Positions 35,090-42,841 are shown, numbered from the stretch's first letter. The stretch is DNA of 64,000 nucleotides from Ampullimonas aquatilis (GCF_049675895.1 NZ_CP183834.1:1426001-1490000); one strand, 5' to 3'. The notes: generated by a model from the letters alone, not told the origin. Translations and numbers: made by a program.

Positions 35090-36262
35090 ATGTCACAACG
35101 AATCTACTTTGATGAATCTGGATTTACGGGGAACAATCTACTTAACCCGGATCAAAAGTTTTTTGCTTACGCGTCCGTAGCTACAGACGATCAAGAGGCC
35201 AAGGATTTTGTCTTGGGGATCATAAAGAAGTACGGAATTCAAAATGGGGAGTTGAAGGGCAGCAAACTCGTCAAGTTCAATAAAGGCAGAAAGGCGATTG
35301 ATGAAATTTTCGAGTATTACAAAGGGCGGCTAAAAATTTCTATTTCGGACAAGAAGTTCGCCCTAGCATGTAAGTTCTTTGAGTATATCTTTGAGCCGTG
35401 CTTATCGGATATTAACTCGTTGTTCTATGGCGTCGGATTTCACCGATTTATCGCGAATATTTTGTACGTGGAATTCATAGCTAGAGGTGCAGGGGCAGAG
35501 GAAATATTTGGTGAGTTCGAGGTGCTAATGAGCACAAAGGACGAATCGAGTCTTCAAGGCATATTCTCGTCGTCTGTTCATCCTGAAAATTCGCCGATCA
35601 TCACTCAAATTCGAGAATTCGCACAATGCCGAGCTGAAGATATTCGTGAGGAACTTTCTTCGCTGAGCGATTCTGGTGTAGGAAAGTGGATTCTCGACCT
35701 CACAAATACTGCACTCTTCACGCTACTCGCGCATTGGGGTACTGAATTTGATGAGGTAACGGCGGTTTGCGATCCATCAAAACCGCTTCAACATGAACAA
35801 ACAATGTTCGATACAATGATTGGCCGAAAGGATCAACTATTCAATGAAGTCTTCGGGGAAAGACATCCGATTACGTTCAATCTCTCAGGCCCAATTGAAT
35901 TTAAGGACTCAAAAACTACCCACGGCATTCAGATTGCCGATGCGGTGGCAGCTGCCGCAGTGTACGTTTTTTCTGGAGCGGATGATGACCATGCCAGACG
36001 GTGGCGGTCAATTTTGCCAAGCATCGGACACTATGGAAGCATTATTCCCGATCGGGATGAGCTCAATCTTAAAGATAGAAGAGCACAGCTTAATGCGGTA
36101 ATTCTTCTAGAGCTGCACTCCCGAGCTATAAATGAGGTGAGCCTAATCGATGGTATGCCGGAGTATATGCAGCTGATTACTCAAAGGCTAATTACCGACC
36201 CTATATGGCATAACCCAGCAGTCCACACGGACCTTGCGCATAAATCCGCGCAAGGCCGGTGA
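35090..36262 (+). CDS. DUF3800 domain protein
   Basis: 390 residues. Begins with the DUF3800 signature 'IYFDESGFTG' (two conserved acidic residues) and near the end has 'THGIQIADAVAAAAVYVF', the family's second conserved block. The domain is thought to have an RNase H-like fold; members are common in mobile elements and near defence genes, but their activity is not established. Codon use is AT-richer than in the neighbouring prpR. The 3' end runs into an attC-like hairpin, as in integron cassettes. Confidence 0.8.
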   Translation: MSQRIYFDESGFTGNNLLNPDQKFFAYASVATDDQEAKDFVLGIIKKYGIQNGELKGSKLVKFNKGRKAIDEIFEYYKGRLKISISDKKFALACKFFEYIFEPCLSDINSLFYGVGFHRFIANILYVEFIARGAGAEEIFGEFEVLMSTKDESSLQGIFSSSVHPENSPIITQIREFAQCRAEDIREELSSLSDSGVGKWILDLTNTALFTLLAHWGTEFDEVTAVCDPSKPLQHEQTMFDTMIGRKDQLFNEVFGERHPITFNLSGPIEFKDSKTTHGIQIADAVAAAAVYVFSGADDDHARRWRSILPSIGHYGSIIPDRDELNLKDRRAQLNAVILLELHSRAINEVSLIDGMPEYMQLITQRLITDPIWHNPAVHTDLAHKSAQGR

Positions 36263-36276
36263 CTTCTACATTAGGA
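36208..36276 (+). repeat. attC-like site 1, degenerate
   Basis: Left end GCATAAC (one mismatch to RYYYAAC), central stem CCTTGCGC / GCGCAAGG around 8 nt, right end ATTAGGA (poor match to GTTRRRY). It overlaps the 3' end of the DUF3800 gene and ends seven bases before the next start. Confidence 0.45.
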
Positions 36277-36282
36277 AGCAAG

Positions 36283-36600
36283 ATGGTTTTGATTGTGCTA
36301 GCAATTATTCTAGGCTATTCAGCTTATTTGATTTACCGTGCGTACCAAATTGGCATTAAACATCAACTAAATTTGGTCAGAGATTGGGGAGGCAGGCAAC
36401 TACCCAACCCTGAAAAATATCGCATAGTCTTAGCTTGTGTTTATTTAGTCTCAGGGTCCGTTTTAATTGCCGTTACCTTTGCGCTTATCGCAACTAAAAC
36501 CTCAATGAAATCATGGTCGGCTTTAGTTTTTTTAATTGGTCAGTGTTATGTTATTGCTTACAGTTTTATTGCTTGGCGGGCCAAGAAAAATGCCTCCTAA
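36283..36600 (+). CDS. small membrane protein, cassette-like
   Basis: 105 residues from the ATG at 36283 (AGGAAG upstream). Three likely membrane helices: the N-terminal 'VLIVLAIILGYSAYLIYRAY', the middle 'IVLACVYLVSGSVLIAVTFALIA' in pieces, and 'ALVFLIGQCYVIAYSFIAW'; a basic tail follows. I do not recognise a family. Its last codons lie inside a 60 bp attC site, typical of integron cassettes. Confidence 0.65.
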   Translation: MVLIVLAIILGYSAYLIYRAYQIGIKHQLNLVRDWGGRQLPNPEKYRIVLACVYLVSGSVLIAVTFALIATKTSMKSWSALVFLIGQCYVIAYSFIAWRAKKNAS

Positions 36601-36654
36601 CCCATCCTTCAAACGGGACGCGCCAAAGCGCGCCCCTTATGTCAAACGTTAAGT
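36595..36654 (+). repeat. attC site 2 (classical 60 bp form)
   Basis: Left end TCCTAAC, right end GTTAAGT (exact GTTRRRY), inner boxes TTCAAACGGGAC and TTATGTCAAACG, centre GACGCGCC AAA GCGCGCCCC. Length and box order match the classical 59-base element. The next gene begins 16 bp after it. Confidence 0.8.
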
Positions 36655-36669
36655 ATCAGAATTCAGGCC

Positions 36670-37560
36670 ATGGCACACGGACACATCGTTGCACTCTTTG
36701 ACATTCTTGGGTTCGAGAAGCGGCTTGCACGCCTTGGCTTATATGAGATGCGATCGCGCTACGAGGCATTGATCGATGCAGTGAATTATCGCAAAGTACA
36801 AATGCAGCGGGTCTTCAGCGACTTGGGTTTAAAAGAAGCACCCTACTGGATTGCTGACAGTGACATATACATTTTCAACAAGGTGCACGGAGCGTATGCC
36901 AGCGACTCTATTTTGCTTTGGTCCAATCGAACTTGGCCCAAAGCGCGTGAAAGCAATCACGAGAGCTACCAAGAACTGGCTGGCAACCCTGCCGACGGAT
37001 GGAATTACCATCCAGTCCCTAGCGACAACTTCTTGGATGTTTGTAATGACCTCATGTGTCGCGGTTTAGAGGTCGGTCTTCCGTTGCGAGGTGCTATAGC
37101 CATTGGTGACGCCATTCTCGAACCTGATGAAAACATCTATCTTGGGCAACCGATAGTGGATGCAGCACGGCTCGAAAATGGGCATCAGCTGATAGGAGCA
37201 AGCTTCTGTAAGTCGGGAATGAAGCAGATCATTCCGCCAAGATACACTCTTCAATTCGATAGTCATATTAAGGCTACTCATCACAAATGGTGGGGCGGCG
37301 CCATGTTGGACTGGCCTCGTCACTGGCGCAATAGCAGGCAAGTCGATCTCCATCACGCCATACAGGTTCTCGACACGGAGCCAGAACACTCTACCTACTA
37401 TCAAAATACCCTCGAGCTAATTGCGCACTCATCACAATACGCTGACCGTTTCGAAAGCCTTGATGAAACGTCTATTCGCTCTCAATACTCAGAGTTCCAG
37501 TGGTCAAACACCAAACTCGAGCTCTCTGCCCTTGCCGTTCGCCGTGTACCAATAGAGTAA
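36670..37560 (+). CDS. cyclase-homology-domain-like protein, cassette gene
   Basis: 296 residues. The pattern 'HIVALFDILGFEKRL' near the start, then 'ASDSILLW' and 'LPLRGAIAIGDAILEPDENIYLGQPIVDAARLEN' in pieces matches the order of the class III nucleotide cyclase fold (first metal Asp in FDILGF, second in SDS, then the RGAIxxG strand and GxxVxxAxRLE helix). Purine-specificity residues are not obvious, so it may be an inactive or divergent cyclase-like protein. It has no membrane segment. It sits between attC site 2 and structured element B. Confidence 0.55.
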   Translation: MAHGHIVALFDILGFEKRLARLGLYEMRSRYEALIDAVNYRKVQMQRVFSDLGLKEAPYWIADSDIYIFNKVHGAYASDSILLWSNRTWPKARESNHESYQELAGNPADGWNYHPVPSDNFLDVCNDLMCRGLEVGLPLRGAIAIGDAILEPDENIYLGQPIVDAARLENGHQLIGASFCKSGMKQIIPPRYTLQFDSHIKATHHKWWGGAMLDWPRHWRNSRQVDLHHAIQVLDTEPEHSTYYQNTLELIAHSSQYADRFESLDETSIRSQYSEFQWSNTKLELSALAVRRVPIE

Positions 37561-37595
37561 ATAAGGTCAGAATCAAAATTCTACCCAAGCTCCAA

Positions 37596-37694
37596 CTTTA
37601 ACGATCATGCATATGCTTTCAATGGTTGCTATTAAATATTCATTTTTAGAACAAGCATGATGATTTCTATTAGTTTGTCTACATTAGGTTAGCG
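37596..37694 (+). repeat. structured element B
   Basis: Second copy of the element. Stem ATGCTT (37613-37618) / AAGCAT (37653-37658) with a 34 nt loop; the G-C pair of copy A is a C-G pair here. It occupies the place of an attC site between two cassette-like genes, begins CTTTAAC and ends GTTAGCG, and stops 10 bp before the next start. Confidence 0.5.
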
Positions 37695-37704
37695 CTCAAG
37701 TCTT

Positions 37705-38202
37705 ATGCCGATCACACCGTTTCATTTTGGTCCAGGTGCTGTAATTCATGCACTTGCTCCCAGACAGGTCAGTTTTCTTGCTTTTTGTGCCTCGAATGTT
37801 CTCATCGATGTTGAGCCTCTGTATTACATGCTCACTCACCAGTACCCACTCCATCGCTTCTTTCACACACTGATCGGCGCATCGCTCATTGTCATGGCGA
37901 CCATTACGCTTTTTGTGGGAGCGCGAGCCTTTGCTCAGCGTTTTTGGCTGCCCAATCTATTCAAGTGGCAAGAGCTTGGCGTTGCCGCAGTCACGATTGG
38001 AGCCATTTTTGGTAGTTACTCGCACATCGTCTTCGACAGTTTCATGCACGCAGACATCACCCCCTTAGCACCATTCAGCGACGCCAATCCGCTGCTTAGT
38101 CTGGTTTCGCTAAATACCTTGCATTGGGGCTGTCTTGGCGCAGGTTTTGTTGGGGTTGTTCTGCTCTTTATTCGTAAGCTGAGAGGCAAAAGTGAGGGCT
38201 AA
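37705..38202 (+). CDS. membrane protein of the YdjM/DUF4184-like hydrolase type
   Basis: 165 residues beginning MPITPFHFGPGAVIHAL, a start common to a family of multi-pass proteins often named membrane-bound metal-dependent hydrolase. Conserved polar positions within helices, 'DVEPLYY', 'HRFFHTLIGA' and 'GSYSHIVFDSFMHADITP', could bind metal. Four to five helices. Proteins of this type are frequent integron cassette cargo. Activity unproven. Confidence 0.65.
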   Translation: MPITPFHFGPGAVIHALAPRQVSFLAFCASNVLIDVEPLYYMLTHQYPLHRFFHTLIGASLIVMATITLFVGARAFAQRFWLPNLFKWQELGVAAVTIGAIFGSYSHIVFDSFMHADITPLAPFSDANPLLSLVSLNTLHWGCLGAGFVGVVLLFIRKLRGKSEG

Positions 38203-38277
38203 TACGGCGGTCAAAGTCCCTTATTACGTTCGCATGATGTGCCGCAATATGGCTGCCCTTTACTTACTACGTTAGGC
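38197..38277 (+). repeat. attC-like site 3
   Basis: Starts GGGCTAAT, ends ACGTTAGGC (exact GTTRRRY), with inner complementary stretches CAAAGTCCC and GCCCTTTAC. It overlaps the stop of the preceding gene and ends 6 bp before the next start. Confidence 0.6.
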
Positions 38278-38282
38278 TGCAT

Positions 38283-38942
38283 ATGCTAAATTTTCTTCGG
38301 CGTCACAGAATTAAAGTGGTGCTTATTGCCGGAATAATCGTATGGTTCATACTTTTTGACGTATGGTCGAATTGGATAACGGCTCCTCCGTTGGACGAGA
38401 TAATTTCAATTGCAAAGCATGGCTCAATAGAACGCCAAATCAAGATTGTTGTTCCTGAGCGCTATGAACTCGTATTAGTCTTTGAACGGAGTGGCGTTCA
38501 ATTTGAACAGCTACGACAATTACTAGGTGATTGGGCATACAACAAAGATGGAACGCCAATTCCTTCAGGTGTGCGGATACCAGTTCGTTGGTCTCTGGCT
38601 AATGCCAAGGACGGTACTATCATTAGAACTGATGAACTCGAGACCTTCGGAAGCATTGGTTGGTCGGCTGTAGCGGCTGAACGGTTTGTTGCATATATTC
38701 AAGTGCCAACCGGAACTTATCTGTTTAACGCAAAAATTCTCCGTGACGTGCCGGAATTTGCCAACATCCATACGCGACTAAAAATGCAACTCCCACCGAA
38801 GGCAGCTACGACATGGCAGGTTAGTTTTGTTTGGTTGGGCGGTCTAGTAAATTTTTTCATAGGTTGGCCGATTCTGATTGCATTGACTGTTAACTTAATC
38901 TGGTGCTACCTAAGATATCGTTCAGCGCGGTCGCCCGCTTAG
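38283..38942 (+). CDS. membrane-anchored DUF5625-like protein
   Basis: 219 residues: an N-terminal membrane anchor ('VVLIAGIIVWFILFDVW'), a beta-rich extracytoplasmic domain containing 'YIQVPTGTYLFNAKILRDVPEFANI' in pieces, and a C-terminal helix ('FIGWPILIALTVNLIWCYL') before a basic tail. The central pattern recalls DUF5625 proteins; I am moderately sure of that. Located between two attC-like sites. Confidence 0.55.
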   Translation: MLNFLRRHRIKVVLIAGIIVWFILFDVWSNWITAPPLDEIISIAKHGSIERQIKIVVPERYELVLVFERSGVQFEQLRQLLGDWAYNKDGTPIPSGVRIPVRWSLANAKDGTIIRTDELETFGSIGWSAVAAERFVAYIQVPTGTYLFNAKILRDVPEFANIHTRLKMQLPPKAATTWQVSFVWLGGLVNFFIGWPILIALTVNLIWCYLRYRSARSPA

Positions 38943-39024
38943 GTCATGTTTAAATAGTTAAATATGGGTAGAGTTAATTTTCCCGCATTGTATCTGGCAC
39001 CCCCAGTGAGCTAAAGCGTTGGGT
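38940..39024 (+). repeat. attC-like site 4, degenerate
   Basis: Right end GCGTTGGGT (GTTGGGT fits GTTRRRY) preceded by CTAAA. The left end is not convincing. It ends 21 bp before the next gene, whose AAGGAG lies in the gap. Confidence 0.4.
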
Positions 39025-39044
39025 ATCATGAAGGAGTACCACAT

Positions 39045-39344
39045 ATGTCCCTCTCCACTGATCGCATTATCGGCACCTGGAAACATCGCGATGGTTTCTC
39101 AGAAGTCGAGTTTTTAATTTCCATTAAGGATGGCAGTGTCACCGTAGTAGTTGTCGATAGATTTGATGGTGAAGCACCGGAGATTTACGATGTTGCTTGG
39201 AGCGAAAGCGAATTGACGCTCAAGTTCTCGGCACATTGGGGTACTGGCCGCTTTGTGAAATACAGTGTTGCTGTAGGTCCCGATCCTGACCGAGCACAAG
39301 CAACAATGACATCGACTTACCAAGAACTATGGGAACGAGTGTGA
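39045..39344 (+). CDS. small hypothetical protein, cassette gene
   Basis: 99 residues, probably an all-beta soluble protein (alternating hydrophobic strands 'VEFLISIKDGSVTVVVVDRF', 'ELTLKFSAHW', 'RFVKYSVAV'). No signal or membrane segment. It begins 'STDRIIGTWKHRDGFSEVEF', resembling small lipocalin-like or immunity-type folds, but I cannot assign it. Good Shine-Dalgarno AAGGAG. Flanked by attC-like sites. Confidence 0.6.
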   Translation: MSLSTDRIIGTWKHRDGFSEVEFLISIKDGSVTVVVVDRFDGEAPEIYDVAWSESELTLKFSAHWGTGRFVKYSVAVGPDPDRAQATMTSTYQELWERV

Positions 39345-39345
39345 T

Positions 39346-39430
39346 GCCTGATCCGGCTATCATTTATATACATGGGATCAGAGTCAAATTTTTCTCTTTA
39401 ATGTCATGTGCTATGAATCAAACGTTAGGC
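39346..39430 (+). repeat. attC-like site 5
   Basis: Left end GCCTGAT (two mismatches to RYYYAAC), right end TCAAACGTTAGGC (exact R' with a typical L' box). The centre contains ATCAGAGTCAAATTTTTC. It ends 6 bp before the next start codon. Confidence 0.65.
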
Positions 39431-39436
39431 AGCTAA

Positions 39437-39922
39437 ATGTTCAGCATCATTCTGAAATTAACTCTCGTGTTGGCTGGAGTGCTTGGATTGTTTTTTATTG
39501 CGGGTGTCACAGGGATTTTGTTCTTTTTCTGGCCGGTGACATATGGGGATCATTTGCTCAACATCACGCCGCAAACATTATCAGAACTTAAGCTTCTTGA
39601 GCAGGAAAAGAAATTTCTGGAAGATTTACCCAACCATTATCCAGGCGCGCCGGATGAGCCTATTCGAATGAATGCTCAAGAATCGGTAGATGTGCTTGTT
39701 CACACACTCATCGCAGAGCTGCCGTCTAACCCGCAGCGTTCATTTGTACTACGAACTATGAAAAGCACGCTGGCATCATTCATAAATCAAGACACGGAAG
39801 AGCGAGAACAAATGTTGAGATATTGCGAGCGTGTGTTGGCAATTTTAGGAATCAATAATTCTGGAGAACTCTTCAATGTGTGGCTGTATGGTTTTCCTTA
39901 CCGGTGGTTCTGGCATGAATAA
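39437..39922 (+). CDS. membrane-anchored DUF4844-like protein, cassette gene
   Basis: 161 residues. An N-terminal helix 'LVLAGVLGLFFIAGVTGILFF' in pieces anchors a cytoplasmic or periplasmic helical domain. The end, 'DTEEREQMLRYCERVLAILGINNSGELFNVWLYGF' in pieces, matches the C-terminal pattern of DUF4844 (DTEDRE...SG.LN.WLYGF). Function unknown. Confidence 0.6.
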   Translation: MFSIILKLTLVLAGVLGLFFIAGVTGILFFFWPVTYGDHLLNITPQTLSELKLLEQEKKFLEDLPNHYPGAPDEPIRMNAQESVDVLVHTLIAELPSNPQRSFVLRTMKSTLASFINQDTEEREQMLRYCERVLAILGINNSGELFNVWLYGFPYRWFWHE

Positions 39923-39957
39923 CCTGATGCTCAACCCAGCTGACTTCTGTTACTGGA

Positions 39958-39982
39958 CGCTACGCAAAAAATTTGGGTAGCG
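39958..39982. other. hairpin, possible decayed attC
   Basis: CGCTAC / GTAGCG around AT-rich sequence, 35 bp after the preceding stop. It could be the central stem of an attC whose right end is lost, since no GTTRRRY follows. Confidence 0.3.
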
Positions 39983-40044
39983 CAGTTTAGTGATAAATCA
40001 ACATCCACCCACGCATCCCAACCCCAACATCAAAGGAGCAATCC

Positions 40045-40437
40045 ATGGATAAACAAATATTCATTAATCTCCCCGTTGCCGATCTTCAACGGTCTATGGC
40101 CTTCTTTGAGGCACTGGGCTTTGCACGTAATCCACAATTCTCAGGTGAAGCAGCAGGGTGCATTGCCATCAGCGAGACGATTTTTGTGATGCTATGTCCG
40201 CACGACAAGTTTAGGGAGTTCACGCCTAAAGCCATTTGCGATACCAGTAAAGCCGTTGAGGTCTTGCTCAACCTCACCTGCGAAAGCTGTGAAGAAGTGG
40301 ATAGCTTGGTTGCCAAAGCAATTGCCGCGGGCGGATCAACCTACGACAAGCCAGAAGATTTTGGCTTTATGTATACGCATAGTTTTGTTGATCCCGATGG
40401 ACATGGCTGGGGGCTGTTTCATATGAAGGCTGCGTAA
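40045..40437 (+). CDS. VOC family (glyoxalase/bleomycin resistance-like) protein
   Basis: 130 residues in two beta-alpha-beta-beta-beta modules: 'IFINLPVADLQRSMAFFEALGF' in pieces and 'TYDKPEDFGFMYTHSFVDPDGHGWGLFHM' in pieces. It resembles the PhnB/COG3607 branch, often annotated as extradiol dioxygenase-like. Strong AAAGGAG Shine-Dalgarno, unlike most cassette genes here. No clear attC follows. Confidence 0.8.
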   Translation: MDKQIFINLPVADLQRSMAFFEALGFARNPQFSGEAAGCIAISETIFVMLCPHDKFREFTPKAICDTSKAVEVLLNLTCESCEEVDSLVAKAIAAGGSTYDKPEDFGFMYTHSFVDPDGHGWGLFHMKAA

Positions 40438-40620
40438 GACATGTTTTTTGTGTTGGATAAAACGTGATGGGGTAATGCGTTAAATGAAGCAGAGTTAATG
40501 GCTTGGCGCTAGTACCATGTGTGTCACGATGATGCAGTCGATATGGCGTCAACAGTAAACGAGCCATTGCTTCAATGTATATAAACAGGGCAGTTTGGCG
40601 TTAACCAAAAAAGGAATGAA

Positions 40621-41115
40621 ATGCAGGTCGATCTAGTTGCTCAACCACAATACGAGTCTCTTGTTGACCTTTTGAGTGAGCTTCATAGTTATTACAACAA
40701 TGGCGCGGTGGTTGATTCAGCAATGGTGAAAGCGCATTTGCTGGAAAATTTGCTGGGCGCAGACTCGCCACTGCGTTTGGTTGTGGCGTGCAATGATGAT
40801 GACCAGGTGCTTGGTTTTGCAGCAATTTCTTTGACTTACTCGCTGGTAGAACCATCACCGGCGCAGCGTCGCCAATGCCAGTTAAAAGAACTGTATATCC
40901 GCTCAACACAAAGAGGTCATGGTGTAGGCAAGGCGATCATGTTATGGGTTGCACATTATGCGGTCGTCAATGGTCGTAGTCGAATTGACTGGTCAGTCAA
41001 GGCAAGCAATGTCAACGGTATCCGCTTTTACGAAGCGCTAGGTGCACAGCAAGTTGCTGATCGGCTGAGTTATCGGCTTGCCGAGCCTAACCTGGGCAAG
41101 CTGTTAAATCGGTAG
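40621..41115 (+). CDS. GNAT family N-acetyltransferase
   Basis: 164 residues. Acetyl-CoA loop 'LYIRSTQRGHGVGKAIMLW' (RGHGVGKA fits the R/Q-x-x-G-x-G/A motif) and C-terminal 'ASNVNGIRFYEALGA', both GNAT hallmarks. Substrate unknown; acetyltransferases are common in integron cassettes. A good Shine-Dalgarno (AAAAGGA) precedes the ATG. It is followed by the interspersed repeat and element C. Confidence 0.85.
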   Translation: MQVDLVAQPQYESLVDLLSELHSYYNNGAVVDSAMVKAHLLENLLGADSPLRLVVACNDDDQVLGFAAISLTYSLVEPSPAQRRQCQLKELYIRSTQRGHGVGKAIMLWVAHYAVVNGRSRIDWSVKASNVNGIRFYEALGAQQVADRLSYRLAEPNLGKLLNR

Positions 41116-41131
41116 AGCGTAAAGGAGTAGA

Positions 41132-41214
41132 TTTATATAGTGGGGTGGGGTATTTTTAAGTCATAAATAAACACGTACTGTATAAGCCTATTTTTAGTCA
41201 TACTCCATTAATAG
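41132..41214 (+). repeat. AT-rich interspersed repeat, copy 7
   Basis: Starts TATAGTGGGGTGGGGTATTT, identical to copy 6 over these 20 bases, then AATAAACACGTACTGTATA, GCCTATTTTTAG and CATACTCC. Confidence 0.65.
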
Positions 41215-41340
41215 TGCTTAGTTAAGAAATGATAGTTGCTGTGTGAAAAGGCATGTAGTGCCTGTAATTTCACACCTATTCATCTCAAAAAAAATCGCCT
41301 GAGCAGCTCATTTAATCTCTCAAATTTTTGCATGCGCAAA

Positions 41341-41435
41341 ATGGTTAATGTAGTCATGCGTATGGTTACAATGGGTGCAATAAATATTCATTTCTTTGTG
41401 GCAACCGTGATGATTTTTTGTTTGATTAATTAATG
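41341..41435 (+). repeat. structured element C
   Basis: Third copy. Stem ATGGTT (41362-41367) / AACCGT (41403-41408), one G-U pair, 35 nt loop. It contains an open frame of 30 codons starting at 41341 whose first 15 residues match the frame in element A with one replacement. It ends about 22 bp before the next gene. Confidence 0.55.
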
Positions 41436-41457
41436 TTGTGCCAATTCCAAATTCGCT

Positions 41458-42324
41458 ATGAAAAGCTACGAAATCTATGCCTTTAAAGACCACCTAGCCG
41501 ACATTGAGGAATTCTTCATTGAGATTGCTGCGAACGAAGAGCGACTCTTGACCTTCGGCTATAGGCACGCTTTGAAATTTCAAACGGCTGAAAAAGCGTT
41601 TGAAGGACTGAAATCCTTCAATGAAGACTTCTCTAGTTTGAAAAGGTATATGCTCAAGATGGATCGCACTCTTGGAGAGGAACTCGAACAGCTCGAAGCA
41701 AGTGGCAAGCTAATCGAGCAAGTGTCGCTAATCGCTCTTCGCTTACGGATGTCAGAAATAAGGAAACCGATGAGTGGCACCCTAGCAGGTATCAACCAGG
41801 TATTTTTCTATCTGCCATATTTCTCTCGCTTCGTAAAAAGCAAGGGACTGTTTGGCGATGAGCCGGTGTCTCTTCAAAAGACCATTATCAATCTTGGCCG
41901 GCTCAAAGGGCTCGCCAATATCTGCTATGAGCTTGTGAACAGCAAGGATAGTTCCGACGACGAAGTTTTTAAGCCGTCGAACGTAAAACCTGAACGTGTT
42001 ATAGATCTTATTGAGAAGGCCATTGCTGAGGTCGAGAATATCTCATCTATATCACCTACCGAGCGTGCCAGAATTGAAGGGTATTTGCATGAGGCGAAAA
42101 AGGAAGTACTAAGTACAAGTCCGTCATGGTCAAAGATAGTCGGTGCGCTAGTTATTGTCGCAGCAGTAACCAGCGGCATCGCCGATGCTCCTAATGCGGC
42201 TAAGAGCATTAAGGATGCCATTGAGTACATCCTCGGCTCCTCAGTTGAAAAAGCATTGCAAAAATACTTGCCTCCACCCACAGAAAATGAACAACCGCCG
42301 GTTCCTAGTGGCACATTGGCCTAA
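41458..42324 (+). CDS. hypothetical protein with C-terminal membrane segment, cassette gene
   Basis: 288 residues, mostly charged helices (possible coiled coil at 'MDRTLGEELEQLEASGKLIEQVSL'), then a short hydrophobic segment 'IVGALVIVAAVTSGIADAP' near 225-245 and a Pro-rich end. No family recognised. The gene ends inside a clear attC site, which marks it as integron cargo. Confidence 0.65.
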   Translation: MKSYEIYAFKDHLADIEEFFIEIAANEERLLTFGYRHALKFQTAEKAFEGLKSFNEDFSSLKRYMLKMDRTLGEELEQLEASGKLIEQVSLIALRLRMSEIRKPMSGTLAGINQVFFYLPYFSRFVKSKGLFGDEPVSLQKTIINLGRLKGLANICYELVNSKDSSDDEVFKPSNVKPERVIDLIEKAIAEVENISSISPTERARIEGYLHEAKKEVLSTSPSWSKIVGALVIVAAVTSGIADAPNAAKSIKDAIEYILGSSVEKALQKYLPPPTENEQPPVPSGTLA

Positions 42325-42384
42325 CCCATCATGCCACCGTCCTGTGTGAAAAGCCGCGCAGTACGGTAGTTTCAGATGTTAAGT
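42319..42384 (+). repeat. attC site 6
   Basis: Left end GCCTAAC (exact RYYYAAC), right end GTTAAGT (exact GTTRRRY), 66 bp, with a stem ACCGT-CCTG / CAG-ACGGT and bulges. The next gene starts 16 bp later. Confidence 0.78.
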
Positions 42385-42399
42385 GAGAGAAGAAATTAA

Positions 42400-42672
42400 A
42401 TGAGTAGTAAGGTAATCATCACATCGTGTTTACTATGCAATTCGTCAGCTAATGCTCAAGATATAGACGGTGCAAATAGGTGTTGGTACAGGTGCTCTGC
42501 TACAGATTGCGGTGAGTACGAAATTTCAAGACGAGCAGCTAAATATATTGAAGGCAAAGATCACGTAAAGGCGTGGTTCAAGCCTATGGCAAATAAATGC
42601 GTTGGTACTGATAATATTCTTGAAATTGTTTTTGAGTCCGATCAGATTTCAGTAAAGTACAGGCAGAGATAA
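42400..42672 (+). CDS. small Cys-rich protein, cassette gene
   Basis: 90 residues. Early cysteines 'CLLCNSSAN', 'CWYRCSATDCGEYEIS' look like a zinc ribbon (C-x2-C ... C-x3-C-x4-C). The rest is basic with no membrane helix. I do not recognise it. Shine-Dalgarno-like GAGAGAAG upstream. Its spacing behind attC site 6 marks it as a cassette gene. Confidence 0.6.
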   Translation: MSSKVIITSCLLCNSSANAQDIDGANRCWYRCSATDCGEYEISRRAAKYIEGKDHVKAWFKPMANKCVGTDNILEIVFESDQISVKYRQR

Positions 42673-42688
42673 ATCCATGGTGGGTGGG

Positions 42689-42771
42689 CTATGCATATGA
42701 TTATGTCTTCATGCGACGTCCGTGCCACCACCTCGCGGTAGTGCGGCCACGCTTGAAACTAGGCGTTTGGC
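42689..42771 (+). repeat. attC-like site 7, degenerate
   Basis: Central stem CACCACC / GGTAGTG with a TCGC loop; right end GGCGTTTGGC, one mismatch to GTTRRRY. Probably the attC of the Cys-rich cassette and the last site of the array. Confidence 0.4.
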
Positions 42772-42841
42772 ATGAACCCGAGAATCAAAACATACTCAAA
42801 CCGGTCACTAAACAGTAACCAAAATACAAACAATAACAACC

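Noticed and set aside
40438..40620. Possible attC between the VOC and GNAT genes (GCGTTAAAT, GGCGTTAACC)
   Set aside because: Right-end-like words occur but no matching left end or central stem could be paired.
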